NCBI GenBank assembly: GCA_023428655.1
Contig: JAEYXC010000355.1
Span: 1 to 13,788, forward strand
Length of the DNA: 13,788 nt
From: Bacillota bacterium
GTDB taxonomy: Bacteria; Bacillota; Clostridia; Lachnospirales; Lachnospiraceae
Direction: 5' to 3'
This document shows positions 1-7,159 of the stretch, piece by piece; position 1 is the first letter of the stretch; every line of letters starts with the position of its first letter. The notes under the pieces are model-generated. The model ran no database searches. It was given only the letters and a program-made list of their open reading frames with translations, and was not told the origin of the DNA. Made by a program: the position numbers and the translations under genes.

Positions 1-739
1 GGTCACAGCCTACAAATACCGCATCAATCCAACCATTTTTCATAACGGTAGCTGACATATTATCACAAATCAGAGTGACATCCATTTTTGCTTCATGTAA
101 TTCATATGCGGTAAGCCTTGCACCTTGTAGTAGTGGTCTTGTCTCATCCGCAAATATTCTAAAATTATAGCCCTTCTGCTGCCCCAGGTACATCGGCGCT
201 GTTGCTGTTCCGTACTTAACGGTTGCTAACTGTCCTGCATTGCAGTGTGTAAGCAGTCCGTCGCCGGGCTTTACTAGGGATAATCCATATTCTCCGATCT
301 GAGTACATACCCAGATGTCCTCTTCTCTGATAGCCACTGCTTCTTTATGGAGTATGTCCTTTAGCTGCGCCACAGTTTTGTCCGAATTATCCTTAACCAC
401 CTGATCCATACGATCCAATGCCCAGAATAAATTAACTGCGGTAGGACGCGCGGAAGCAAGATAATCCTTTGCACTTGTAAACTGCGCGTAGAATTCCTCG
501 TAGCTATCTGCTTGAATTTCCTTTGCCGCAAGATAGATTCCGATCGCCGCAGCAACTCCGATCGCCGGGGCTCCGCGTACCTGAAGCAGGTAAATCGCAT
601 TCCAGATTTCCTTTTGCTTGGTAAAATAAAGAATCTCTGTGTTATATGGAAGTTGTGTCTGATCAATTATGACCAGTGCACTGTTTTCATCATCGAGTGC
701 CACTGTTTCATAGTCCAAAATAGACTTTTTCGTATTCAT
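1..739 (-). CDS. mtnA: S-methyl-5-thioribose-1-phosphate isomerase, C-terminus beyond window
   Basis: MtnA isomerises 5-methylthioribose-1-phosphate (MTR-1-P) to 5-methylthioribulose-1-phosphate in the cytoplasm, the second step of methylthioribose salvage; relatives also act on 5-deoxyribose-1-phosphate. Seen: 246 codons remain, with RGAPAIGVAAAIG (residues 55-67), NLFWALDRM (103-111), LTHCNAG around Cys166 and ETRPLLQGARLTAYEL (199-214). The last complete codon is Asp246 in VGCD. Cys166 and Asp246 are spaced exactly as the catalytic Cys160 and Asp240 of the Bacillus subtilis enzyme (established knowledge), so the catalytic pair is intact up to the edge; roughly 100 more residues are expected outside. 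ATG 739 follows AAAGGA, and the N-terminus MNTKKSILDYETV fits the family. It lies 59 bp after mtnK on the same strand with no terminator between, so the two are probably cotranscribed. Confidence 0.95.
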   Translation of the reverse strand, partial: MNTKKSILDYETVALDDENSALVIIDQTQLPYNTEILYFTKQKEIWNAIYLLQVRGAPAIGVAAAIGIYLAAKEIQADSYEEFYAQFTSAKDYLASARPTAVNLFWALDRMDQVVKDNSDKTVAQLKDILHKEAVAIREEDIWVCTQIGEYGLSLVKPGDGLLTHCNAGQLATVKYGTATAPMYLGQQKGYNFRIFADETRPLLQGARLTAYELHEAKMDVTLICDNMSATVMKNGWIDAVFVGCD

Positions 740-798
740 TTGGATATTTCCTTTCTATATATACTGCCTACCCTTGGTGCATATAAACGTCAAACTCT

Positions 799-2022
799 CT
801 AGAATTTAGCAATCGCTTCTTCAATTGCTCTTCTATAATCCGCACCGGATAAAAAGCTATCTCTGTTCATAATATAGTTTTTCGCAAGAGTGATTATAAT
901 CTTTTCTGCTCTAGCCCTCTTTTCGGGATCCGGAATTGTTGTGATGTCCTTCACATTAGCCATACCCACCGTACGACGGATGGATTCTAAGCCTGCTACG
1001 GCAGCAGTATCCGCAAGAATCGTACCGAGGTACCATTCCATAAAGCCTTCGGTCTTAGCCATGATATCCGTTACCTTTTCCTTATAGGCAACCTTAAACT
1101 TAGCAATAAACAGATCCACAATTTCAACGATGGTATTCAGAACCCAACCGCAGAACTCCACTCTCTTCGCTTCATCTTCAATTGTTGCATCCCCGTTACA
1201 CCATGCAAAAAACATATTGGCAATCACATTACCAATGTCATAGCCCATGGGTCCATAGAAAGCAAACTCCGGATCAAATACAAAAATATGCTCCTGATTA
1301 GCAAAGATAGAACCGGTATGTAGATCACCATGAATCAGCGCCTGAGCGTTATTCATAAATGCAAATTTACACTTCGCTGCCTCCAGGTGTAATGCTTTGT
1401 CCTCGTATAACTCTTTTTTTACAAAGTCCGCAACCGGAGCAAAGACATTATTCCTATTGTTGTAATCGTTAAAGGGTTCACTGTAAACCAAATCCTCACT
1501 GATTTCACATAAATCGGGGTTAATAAAGCTTTTCACATTCTCCTTCTTATCCTTATGTCCCATGACAATATCAGTCGTTTGAAGAAGTGTGTTTACCAAA
1601 AAGGTTGATATATCCTCTGCAAAGGTGGGGTAAGTCTCATGGTTTATCAAGCCCGTACGCATCATGGTATGGCCGACCATGTCCTCCATGGCCATTGCAC
1701 ACATAACCTCATCATATAAATATACCTTCGGCACTAATCCCGGAGCGTATTTCTCCTGAATTCCCAGAATTTTTGCCTCAATGCGTCCTCGGTCTGTGGA
1801 CAGCTTCATTTCCGCAGATATTCTGGTTGCCTCACCGGCCTGCTTAACAATAATGGACTTTCCTGTATTCACATCAAACAGACGGAATACATAGTTCAAA
1901 TTACCATCGCCTATTTCTTTACATTCTAATTTGGCATCTACCGGAAAGAAGGAAAGCTTCTCCTGTACATATTCTCGAACATCTTCTGTTTTCATCAAAA
2001 AGTAAGTATCAAAACGTGACAT
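799..2022 (-). CDS. mtnK: 5-methylthioribose kinase
   Basis: MtnK uses ATP to phosphorylate 5-methylthioribose at C1, giving the substrate of the downstream isomerase. The 407-aa product (Bacillus MtnK is about 400) shows, in order, the nucleotide loop GDGNLNYVF (38-46), a conserved lysine in IIVKQA, the catalytic-loop motif HGDLHTGS (231-238), and the metal-binding DPEFAFYGP (250-258) that replaces the DFG of protein kinases, followed by GYDIGNVIANMFFAW. All key motifs are present. A GTG at 2031 could extend the protein by three residues, but AAAGG at 2031-2035 is placed 8 nt before ATG 2022 and overlaps that GTG, so ATG 2022 is preferred. The gene follows the ABC permease after a 236-bp gap that contains a strong hairpin. 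No SAM (S-box) riboswitch is visible upstream, unlike the mtnK leader in Bacillus. Activity on 5-deoxyribose is possible and cannot be read from the sequence. Confidence 0.95.
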   Translation of the reverse strand: MSRFDTYFLMKTEDVREYVQEKLSFFPVDAKLECKEIGDGNLNYVFRLFDVNTGKSIIVKQAGEATRISAEMKLSTDRGRIEAKILGIQEKYAPGLVPKVYLYDEVMCAMAMEDMVGHTMMRTGLINHETYPTFAEDISTFLVNTLLQTTDIVMGHKDKKENVKSFINPDLCEISEDLVYSEPFNDYNNRNNVFAPVADFVKKELYEDKALHLEAAKCKFAFMNNAQALIHGDLHTGSIFANQEHIFVFDPEFAFYGPMGYDIGNVIANMFFAWCNGDATIEDEAKRVEFCGWVLNTIVEIVDLFIAKFKVAYKEKVTDIMAKTEGFMEWYLGTILADTAAVAGLESIRRTVGMANVKDITTIPDPEKRARAEKIIITLAKNYIMNRDSFLSGADYRRAIEEAIAKF

Positions 2023-2094
2023 ATTAAACACCTTTCTCCGTATGTGTTCTCAATGAAATCCTTGCATCACACGGAATGCAAAGAATATCCTTAC

Positions 2095-2157
2095 TCCTCC
2101 TAGCTTATGCCGCGCAGCGCGGCATAAGGGAAAGAGCTGCACTTCTTGCTAGGGGGG
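2095..2157. repeat. Strong GC-rich palindrome (REP-like hairpin) between permease and mtnK
   Basis: A perfect 12-bp inverted repeat (CTTATGCCGCGC at 2104-2115, its complement at 2117-2128, one central base) can fold into a very stable hairpin, far more GC-rich than its surroundings. A second, weaker pair flanks it asymmetrically: CCTAGC ending at 2104 and GCTAGG at 2148-2153. No T-run follows on either strand, so it is not a typical intrinsic terminator. Its place inside the likely transporter-mtnKA transcript suggests an RNA-processing or mRNA-stability element that uncouples transporter from enzyme levels, or a dispersed REP-type repeat. Function is inference. Confidence 0.7.
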
Positions 2158-2258
2158 ATGTATGTAATACTTTTGTCAGCTTGCAAGAAATTGCGCTTGT
2201 CTATTCGTTGTATGTAGGGGGATATCAAATAAAATAATTAGAAATGTAACAAGGAAAA

Positions 2259-3278
2259 TTAATGCTTCTTGGACTGGGAGTAGGTCAACGCCAAGGCAAT
2301 CGCTAGTACTCCACCTTTCACAATATCCATGGCATAATAGGGTACCGACATCATAATAAGACCATTCTCCAGCATACCAACCAAAGCTGCACCAGCCAGA
2401 GTTCCGATTGCGTTTGCCTTACCGGCACCTGCTACAGAGAAGCCGATGTAAGCGGCTGCAACGGAAGGCATCAGGTAGGCTGCACCGGCATTTACCTGTG
2501 CGGTACCAACACGCGCCGCAATGAACACACCACCGAGGGCAGCGAAAATTGCGGATAAGAAATATGCCAGAATACGATATTTATTTACCGGAATACCTGA
2601 AAGTCTTGCGGCCTCCGGATTACCTCCAACGGCATACATATATCTTCCATGCTTTGTATAGTTGAGGAAGAAATATGCGAAGGCAACTACAAGCAGCATA
2701 ACGATGATTAACCAGGGTTCCTTACCAAGAGCACGGAAGGCTTGAGGAACCAGTCCTAAGGATGCCTCGCCATTGGGTCTTGTCATACGTTCGGTTATCG
2801 CGCCACCGTTAGAATAGGTCATCGCTACACCCTGATACATGAACATTACGGATAATGCAGCAACCATATCCGGTATTTTCAACTTAACAATCAAAATACT
2901 GTTAATCACAGCGATACTTAAACAAATGATCAGTGTCAGTATGATGGATACCCCAATACTGAGGTTGTACCATACAAACATACTCATAACCAGAAAGTCC
3001 GCGAAGTTTGCATTCGCACCGATTGATAAGTCCATACCATTAACAGCCAGCGAAAAGGTCAAACCGATTGCAATGATTGCCGTAATGGAAATACTTCTAA
3101 GAATCGTAATCATGTTAGAACCGGTTAAAAAGATGCTGGAATTCGTATCCTGGTTCCAGTTTGCAAAAGTAAAGAATACAAAAAGGACTACAATCGTAAT
3201 TAATGTCCCCCACTTTTGCACAATATCCATAAATTTGATACCGGACTTGTTCTTTTTTGTCATTGCTTTTTCAGCCAT
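2259..3278 (-). CDS. Sugar ABC transporter permease, RbsC-like
   Basis: Membrane subunit of a ribose-type ABC importer (BPD_transp_2 family); two copies would form the pore for the substrate delivered by the lipoprotein encoded two genes upstream. The 339-aa protein has a short charged N-terminus rich in Lys and many hydrophobic helices, starting with LITIVVLFVFFTFA. Family motifs include NGMDLSIGANANFADF (after the second helix), AALSVMFMYQGVA, and the cytoplasmic coupling segment GGNPEAARLSGIPVNKYR that contacts the ATPase. ATG 3278 is chosen because AGGAGG lies 8 nt upstream inside the end of the ATPase gene; that gene's stop is one base away, so translation is probably coupled. An upstream in-frame ATG (3332) lies within the ATPase gene and lacks such a site. 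Family-level assignment is secure; specificity for a methylthio- or deoxy-pentose is inferred from mtnK-mtnA downstream. Confidence 0.93.
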   Translation of the reverse strand: MAEKAMTKKNKSGIKFMDIVQKWGTLITIVVLFVFFTFANWNQDTNSSIFLTGSNMITILRSISITAIIAIGLTFSLAVNGMDLSIGANANFADFLVMSMFVWYNLSIGVSIILTLIICLSIAVINSILIVKLKIPDMVAALSVMFMYQGVAMTYSNGGAITERMTRPNGEASLGLVPQAFRALGKEPWLIIVMLLVVAFAYFFLNYTKHGRYMYAVGGNPEAARLSGIPVNKYRILAYFLSAIFAALGGVFIAARVGTAQVNAGAAYLMPSVAAAYIGFSVAGAGKANAIGTLAGAALVGMLENGLIMMSVPYYAMDIVKGGVLAIALALTYSQSKKH

Positions 3279-3279
3279 T

Positions 3280-4791
3280 TTATTTTCCTCCTGTTGAAAA
3301 ATAAAGCAATTCTTTTTCATCGGTGTCTGCAACGCTTAACTCCTTAACAATTTCACCGTCATACATTACATACACTCTATCAGCTATCGTTAATATCTCC
3401 TGGAATTCACAGGTTGCATAGATAATGCCTTTCCCTCGCTCTGCCAGTCTTTCGATCAATTCATACATATCTCGTTTTGCACCAACATCAATACCCTTTG
3501 TAGGTTCATCGAAGATATAAATTTCAGATTCTGAATTAAGCCATTTACCAAGTACAACCTTTTGCTGATTACCGCCTGATAAAAGTGCAACCACCTGATT
3601 TTCGGAGGGTGTTTTTATACCCAAATCTTTAATCATCTGACAGGCGTCTTTCTTTTCTCTTAATTTATTTACCACAGAAAATAACCCTGTATATTTCTTC
3701 ATTGATGCCACAGTAATATTGGTATATACCGGATCCGTGATCAGGACCCCTTCTTTACGCCGTTCTTCCGGTACCAATGCAAATCCTCTCTTTACTGCTT
3801 CGCTTGGATCCCTATATTTAATAACTTTTCCGTTTAATGTAATTGTTCCGTTTTTTTGCTTCAATGCACCGAACAATGTCTTACATAACTCAGTCTTTCC
3901 GGCACCCACAAGTCCTGCAATACCGATTATTTCTCCACGCCTTATGGACATGTCTATGTTTTTTACTCTATTTTCCGCTTCACTTAATCCTTCTATCTTC
4001 AGTAAAGGATCGCCAATCGTCACTGCTTTTTTAACATAATTGTCATCGAATTTACGTCCCAGCATAAGCTCTACGATATCAGTGGTCTTGAGCTCAGGAG
4101 TGATTGGCATATTCGATACAACTCTGCCATCTCGCATTACAGTGATCGTTTCACAAATATCAAACAACTCATTCAATCGATGGGATATGAAAATAATTCC
4201 TACTCCATCCTTTGCTAATTCACGAACTATACGGAACAATTCCTGAGTTTCGGAATTTGACAAGGGTGCTGTAGGTTCATCCAATATTAGAAGACGGCAT
4301 CTTCCGACAACGCATCGTGCAATCAGCACCATTTGCTTTTGAGCAAGTGTCAATTCTGAAACAACCTTGTTTACGTCCAAATCAACATTCAGTCTTTTTA
4401 ATGTTTTTTTAGCCGTGCTACGTATTGTAGCCCAATTAACCATCTGCTTCTTACCCATGTTATTTACGAGGGAATTGAACATAACGTTCTCAGCAACCGT
4501 TAAGTAGGGAATCAATGCCGTATCAACCTCTTGATATACAATTTCAATGCCAAGGTCTTTTGCATTTTTGGGGGACCGGATTTCAACCGGTTCCCCCTCA
4601 ACAAAAACTTGTCCTGTATAGTGTGCGTTAGCACCAGCTAAAACCTTCATTAAGGTTGATTTACCAGCGCCATTTGCACCGATAAGCGCATGAATTGTTC
4701 CACCTATCATACTGAAATCCACATTACTTAGAGCCTTCACTCCGGGGAATTCAATCGATATGTCTTTCATTTCAAGTTTAAATTCATTCAT
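3280..4791 (-). CDS. Sugar ABC transporter ATP-binding protein, two nucleotide-binding domains (RbsA-like)
   Basis: Cytoplasmic ATPase powering the importer, with two fused ABC domains as in RbsA/MglA/XylG (503 aa, the usual length). Domain 1: Walker A GANGAGKST (38-46), Q-loop YQEV (86-89), signature region LTLAQKQMVLIAR (147-159), Walker B LLILDEPTAPL (167-177), switch His in FISHRL (201-206). Domain 2: GLVGAGKTEL (293-302), signature LLSGGNQQKVVLGKWL (403-418), Walker B IYIFDEPTKGID (424-435); the switch His is replaced in YATCEFQE, as is common in this family. Domain 1 has the degenerate LTLAQ signature also usual here. Domain 2 keeps a Walker A lysine where many relatives have arginine. 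The start ATG 4791 has AGGA about 11 nt upstream. It follows the binding-protein gene after 73 bp with no terminator and abuts the permease gene. Confidence 0.95.
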   Translation of the reverse strand: MNEFKLEMKDISIEFPGVKALSNVDFSMIGGTIHALIGANGAGKSTLMKVLAGANAHYTGQVFVEGEPVEIRSPKNAKDLGIEIVYQEVDTALIPYLTVAENVMFNSLVNNMGKKQMVNWATIRSTAKKTLKRLNVDLDVNKVVSELTLAQKQMVLIARCVVGRCRLLILDEPTAPLSNSETQELFRIVRELAKDGVGIIFISHRLNELFDICETITVMRDGRVVSNMPITPELKTTDIVELMLGRKFDDNYVKKAVTIGDPLLKIEGLSEAENRVKNIDMSIRRGEIIGIAGLVGAGKTELCKTLFGALKQKNGTITLNGKVIKYRDPSEAVKRGFALVPEERRKEGVLITDPVYTNITVASMKKYTGLFSVVNKLREKKDACQMIKDLGIKTPSENQVVALLSGGNQQKVVLGKWLNSESEIYIFDEPTKGIDVGAKRDMYELIERLAERGKGIIYATCEFQEILTIADRVYVMYDGEIVKELSVADTDEKELLYFSTGGK

Positions 4792-4864
4792 TTTGCGTCA
4801 TCCTATCCATATGATTACTATACTCTTGGTTCGTTTTTATTTTTTATTTCCATTCTTTTGCTAA

Positions 4865-6049
4865 CTATTTGCTATTCGCGCTCTTTACATCTGCCATCCA
4901 GCTAAGGTTGAATGCATCTTCACCACTTGCATCGCCCCATCCCTCGATAATTGTTCCAAGATTAGTCATATTAATATCAGAGTTCAACTGACTTGTTAAT
5001 ACGTTGCATGCTGCAAGATTGAAGTATTCCGGTGTTTCCTCTCCAACGAACTTCATTGCTAATAATCTGGTATTAACAATACCGATTAACTTAGGATCAA
5101 CTGCAGCTGTGGATTTCCACACATTGGGATTAGTGAGCATTAACTGAATGTCATCATTGGAGATATCGATGGTATACATGGGAATATCAGTACGTCCTGC
5201 ATCGTTTAGCGCCTGTAATACACCCTTTGCTAACTCATCATAGCAGCCCCAGATTGCATCTACAGAGCCTTCCGGGTATTTCGGAAGAATTGCTGCTGTC
5301 TTAGTAGTCATATCACCACGAACATTAGCGGTATCGGTAGGTGCAATTACTTCAACAGTTTCAATCTTTCCTTCTGCCTCAAGCTGAGTATATACTACAT
5401 TACGTCTATCCAAGGGAGGGATTCCAGGGCCCATGAAAGTCTTAAGAACCTTCATAGGATATGTACCGCCATTAGCTTCGAACTCGGACATCATAGCACC
5501 GAGGGATAAGGTTGCTAAAGCGCTGTCATCCTGTGCTGTTGATGTTACTCCGGCTAATAATTCACCGCTAGCATCTCCATCCTTCATCGGCATACTATCA
5601 AAGGTAACCACTTCGATACCAGCATCTCTAGCCGGCTTCAACATTTCGTAGGTATAGGATAACTGTCCATGGGAAAGTATAATTCCGTCATATCCCTTGG
5701 AAATACACTGAGCCACAACCTCCTGTGTCTTAACATCATCACCATCTGTTACATAGGTATCAACTGTAAATCCAAATGCTTCACCCTCGGATACACAGCC
5801 ATCTAAAAACTGTTGCGTGTGATCACCAGCTGCAAGGTTACGAACAACGGCAACCTTCTTACCCTTAAGCTTGGATGCAAAATCAGAACCGCCTGCTGCT
5901 GCATCTTCTGATCCCCCTGCCTCAGCCGGAGCGGTTGTTGCTGCTGGCTCTGTTTTTGTGGTTTCCTCGACTGGCTCCTTCTTGCTAGCGCATGCTGCAA
6001 GAGAGAGTACCATAGCTGCTACTAAAAGCAGTGATAAAAGTTTTTTCAT
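4865..6049 (-). CDS. Sugar-binding lipoprotein of the ABC transporter (RbsB/periplasmic-binding type)
   Basis: Extracytoplasmic substrate receptor, lipid-anchored to the membrane. The 394-aa precursor begins with a lipoprotein signal peptide (MKKLLSLLLVAAMVLSLAAC) with lipobox cysteine at residue 20, followed by a low-complexity Thr/Pro/Ala/Gly/Glu linker (21-57), then a two-lobe type I periplasmic-binding fold starting KVAVVRNLAAGDHTQQFLDG. Typical segments are GYDGIILSHGQ, AGIEVVTFDS and VDAIWGCYDELAKGVLQALNDAG, the last close to the RbsB hinge helix. ATG 6049 is preferred over an upstream ATG (6103): GGAGGAGGAA sits 5-6 nt before it and the signal peptide begins there; the upstream 18 residues are not signal-like. 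First gene of the transporter-mtnKA cluster, with its own promoter and putative operator. Family is clear; ligand identity (5-methylthioribose or 5-deoxyribose) is inferred from context alone. Confidence 0.94.
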   Translation of the reverse strand: MKKLLSLLLVAAMVLSLAACASKKEPVEETTKTEPAATTAPAEAGGSEDAAAGGSDFASKLKGKKVAVVRNLAAGDHTQQFLDGCVSEGEAFGFTVDTYVTDGDDVKTQEVVAQCISKGYDGIILSHGQLSYTYEMLKPARDAGIEVVTFDSMPMKDGDASGELLAGVTSTAQDDSALATLSLGAMMSEFEANGGTYPMKVLKTFMGPGIPPLDRRNVVYTQLEAEGKIETVEVIAPTDTANVRGDMTTKTAAILPKYPEGSVDAIWGCYDELAKGVLQALNDAGRTDIPMYTIDISNDDIQLMLTNPNVWKSTAAVDPKLIGIVNTRLLAMKFVGEETPEYFNLAACNVLTSQLNSDINMTNLGTIIEGWGDASGEDAFNLSWMADVKSANSK

Positions 6050-6080
6050 ATAGTTCCTCCTCCAAATTAGAAATTGTTGT

Positions 6081-6107
6081 TTTGTACCATATTTGTATGG
6101 CATTTAT
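6081..6107 (-). promoter_or_regulatory. Putative operator shared with the chemoreceptor operon (copy 1)
   Basis: Shares 23 of 27 positions, including the unbroken 14-mer TTTGTACCATATTT (plus strand), with 10448-10474 upstream of the chemoreceptor-dhaKL operon, in the same orientation relative to its gene. This copy also contains an inverted repeat CCATA-TTTG-TATGG (6087-6100). It lies 31 nt upstream of the lipoprotein start and just downstream of the predicted -10, a position typical for a repressor site or leader element. The regulator is unknown; no regulator gene is in the window. Confidence 0.55.
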
Positions 6108-6120
6108 TTGGTGTGATTAC

Positions 6121-6149
6121 ATGATAGCATTTATACAAAAAAATTACAA
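6121..6149 (-). promoter_or_regulatory. Predicted sigma-A promoter of the ABC transporter-mtnKA operon
   Basis: On the minus strand, -35 TTGTAA (6144-6149), a 17-nt spacer and -10 TATCAT (6121-6126) preceded by TGC, an extended -10. Transcription would start near 6114, leaving a leader of about 65 nt. A second extended -10 (TGCTATAAA) lies a little upstream but lacks a good -35. Confidence 0.6.
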
Positions 6150-6448
6150 CATTTTTATAGCAAAGATCGAATAATTTATAGTTTCAACAATATTTTTTAA
6201 TTATTTTTGTGTATATTGCACTATACTTTTACCATTCTTAGTTACTTTTGTATCCAGGTAAGTATCTTTTGATACTGGATTAGGCTCATTTTTCCCTTTA
6301 AAAATTCTTGTTTTATATTCGTTTGTTTTGTTTATATTTGTTTTCTACGTTTTTATTCTTTTATTTTGATATTTTCTTCCAATGTTCAAAGTGTTCGTTT
6401 TGATATATTGTTTTTTGTTTATACTAATTCAATGCTACTCATAAGCCC
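6150..6448. other. AT-rich intergenic region upstream of the ABC operon
   Basis: No supported gene. It is very T-rich on the plus strand. The one clear structure is a nested inverted repeat at 6251-6282: AGTATC-TTTT-GATACT (6261-6276), flanked by TATCCAG (6251-6257) and CTGGATTA (6275-6282), which can pair in alternative ways. It could be an upstream regulator-binding site, about 135 bp above the predicted transcription start. Function is not known. Confidence 0.4.
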
Positions 6449-6490
6449 AAAAAAAGAGGATCCGGCTTTCACCAAGCAGAATCCTCTTTT
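6449..6490 (-). terminator. Rho-independent terminator after dhaL
   Basis: Read on the minus strand, AAAAGAGGAT pairs with ATCCTCTTTT (10 bp); the stem extends by about five further positions with one mismatch around a 9-nt loop, and is followed by a run of T (plus-strand A-run 6449-6455). It begins about 20 nt after the dhaL stop and separates the chemoreceptor-dhaKL unit from the ABC operon. Confidence 0.9.
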
Positions 6491-6511
6491 CAATCATTCT
6501 CTTATCCCATT

Positions 6512-7132
6512 CTATAGGCTTTTATCAAAGGCCTCAAAAATTAACGCTGCTACCATAGCACCCGGGTCAGTCAGTGCAACACTAGCCTCCCCGCGGATCG
6601 CTGCTCTACCATGCATCGCACGCATTGTTGTTGTACTTTGCACCCCTTCCATGGCCGCCTGCTTTGCTCTTTGCTTCACAGCTTCAAGTCCTTCTCCCAA
6701 ACGAACTGCCTCTTCCATGGCTTGAACTGCAGGTGCTATCCCGTCTAAAAAGGTCTTTTCTCCCACCTTCGCCTTCCCAAGATTGGCAACGCCCTCCATG
6801 TATCCGCGAAACAAAAGCACACAGTCTTCCGTCATCAAAGAGGTTTTTCCCTTTAGGGCCTTTCCTGCATTCATTAATCCAGCTGCCATCAGTGTACCCA
6901 TAGTCGAAGGAACTGCACTTCCCATAGCCTTACCGGCCATATATAGAAGCTTTCCCAAATCCTTTTCCGTGCTATTCACTGCTGCCTCATAGGCAGCGGC
7001 AAAGCCATCCTTCATAGTTAATCCCAGATCACCATCACCAACAACACTGTCAAGCTCAATTAGGCGTTCCTTATTTAGCTCCATAATACTTTTTAACTCT
7101 CTCAGGAAATTCATTAATCCATTTACATCCAT
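6512..7132 (-). CDS. dhaL: DhaL-like kinase subunit (ATP/ADP-binding), divergent branch
   Basis: DhaL is the nucleotide-binding, phosphoryl-transferring partner of DhaK. The 206-aa product has normal DhaL length and the magnesium-binding aspartates in LDSVVGDGDLG (Asp28, Asp33, Asp35, matching Asp30/35/37 of E. coli DhaL). The His usual in GDGDHG is Leu36 here. Further family landmarks are PSTMGTLMAAGLMNAGKAL (75-93) and the C-terminal DPGAMVAALIFEAF. ATG 7132 is chosen over an in-frame TTG at 7159: AGGAAAGG lies just upstream, and a start there leaves 27 bp after the dhaK stop. No DhaM (phosphotransferase-system donor) is in the window, so the kinase may use ATP directly as in the Citrobacter type, or a DhaM encoded elsewhere. 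The symbol names the family; substrate may be a related keto-sugar (for example erythrulose). Confidence 0.85.
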   Translation of the reverse strand: MDVNGLMNFLRELKSIMELNKERLIELDSVVGDGDLGLTMKDGFAAAYEAAVNSTEKDLGKLLYMAGKAMGSAVPSTMGTLMAAGLMNAGKALKGKTSLMTEDCVLLFRGYMEGVANLGKAKVGEKTFLDGIAPAVQAMEEAVRLGEGLEAVKQRAKQAAMEGVQSTTTMRAMHGRAAIRGEASVALTDPGAMVAALIFEAFDKSL

Positions 7133-7159
7133 ACCCGTTCCTTTCCTCCCTACCGACAA

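Noticed and set aside
2839..3297. 152-codon open frame opposite the permease gene
   Set aside because: Antisense shadow of a hydrophobic membrane protein; no ribosome binding site and no family pattern.
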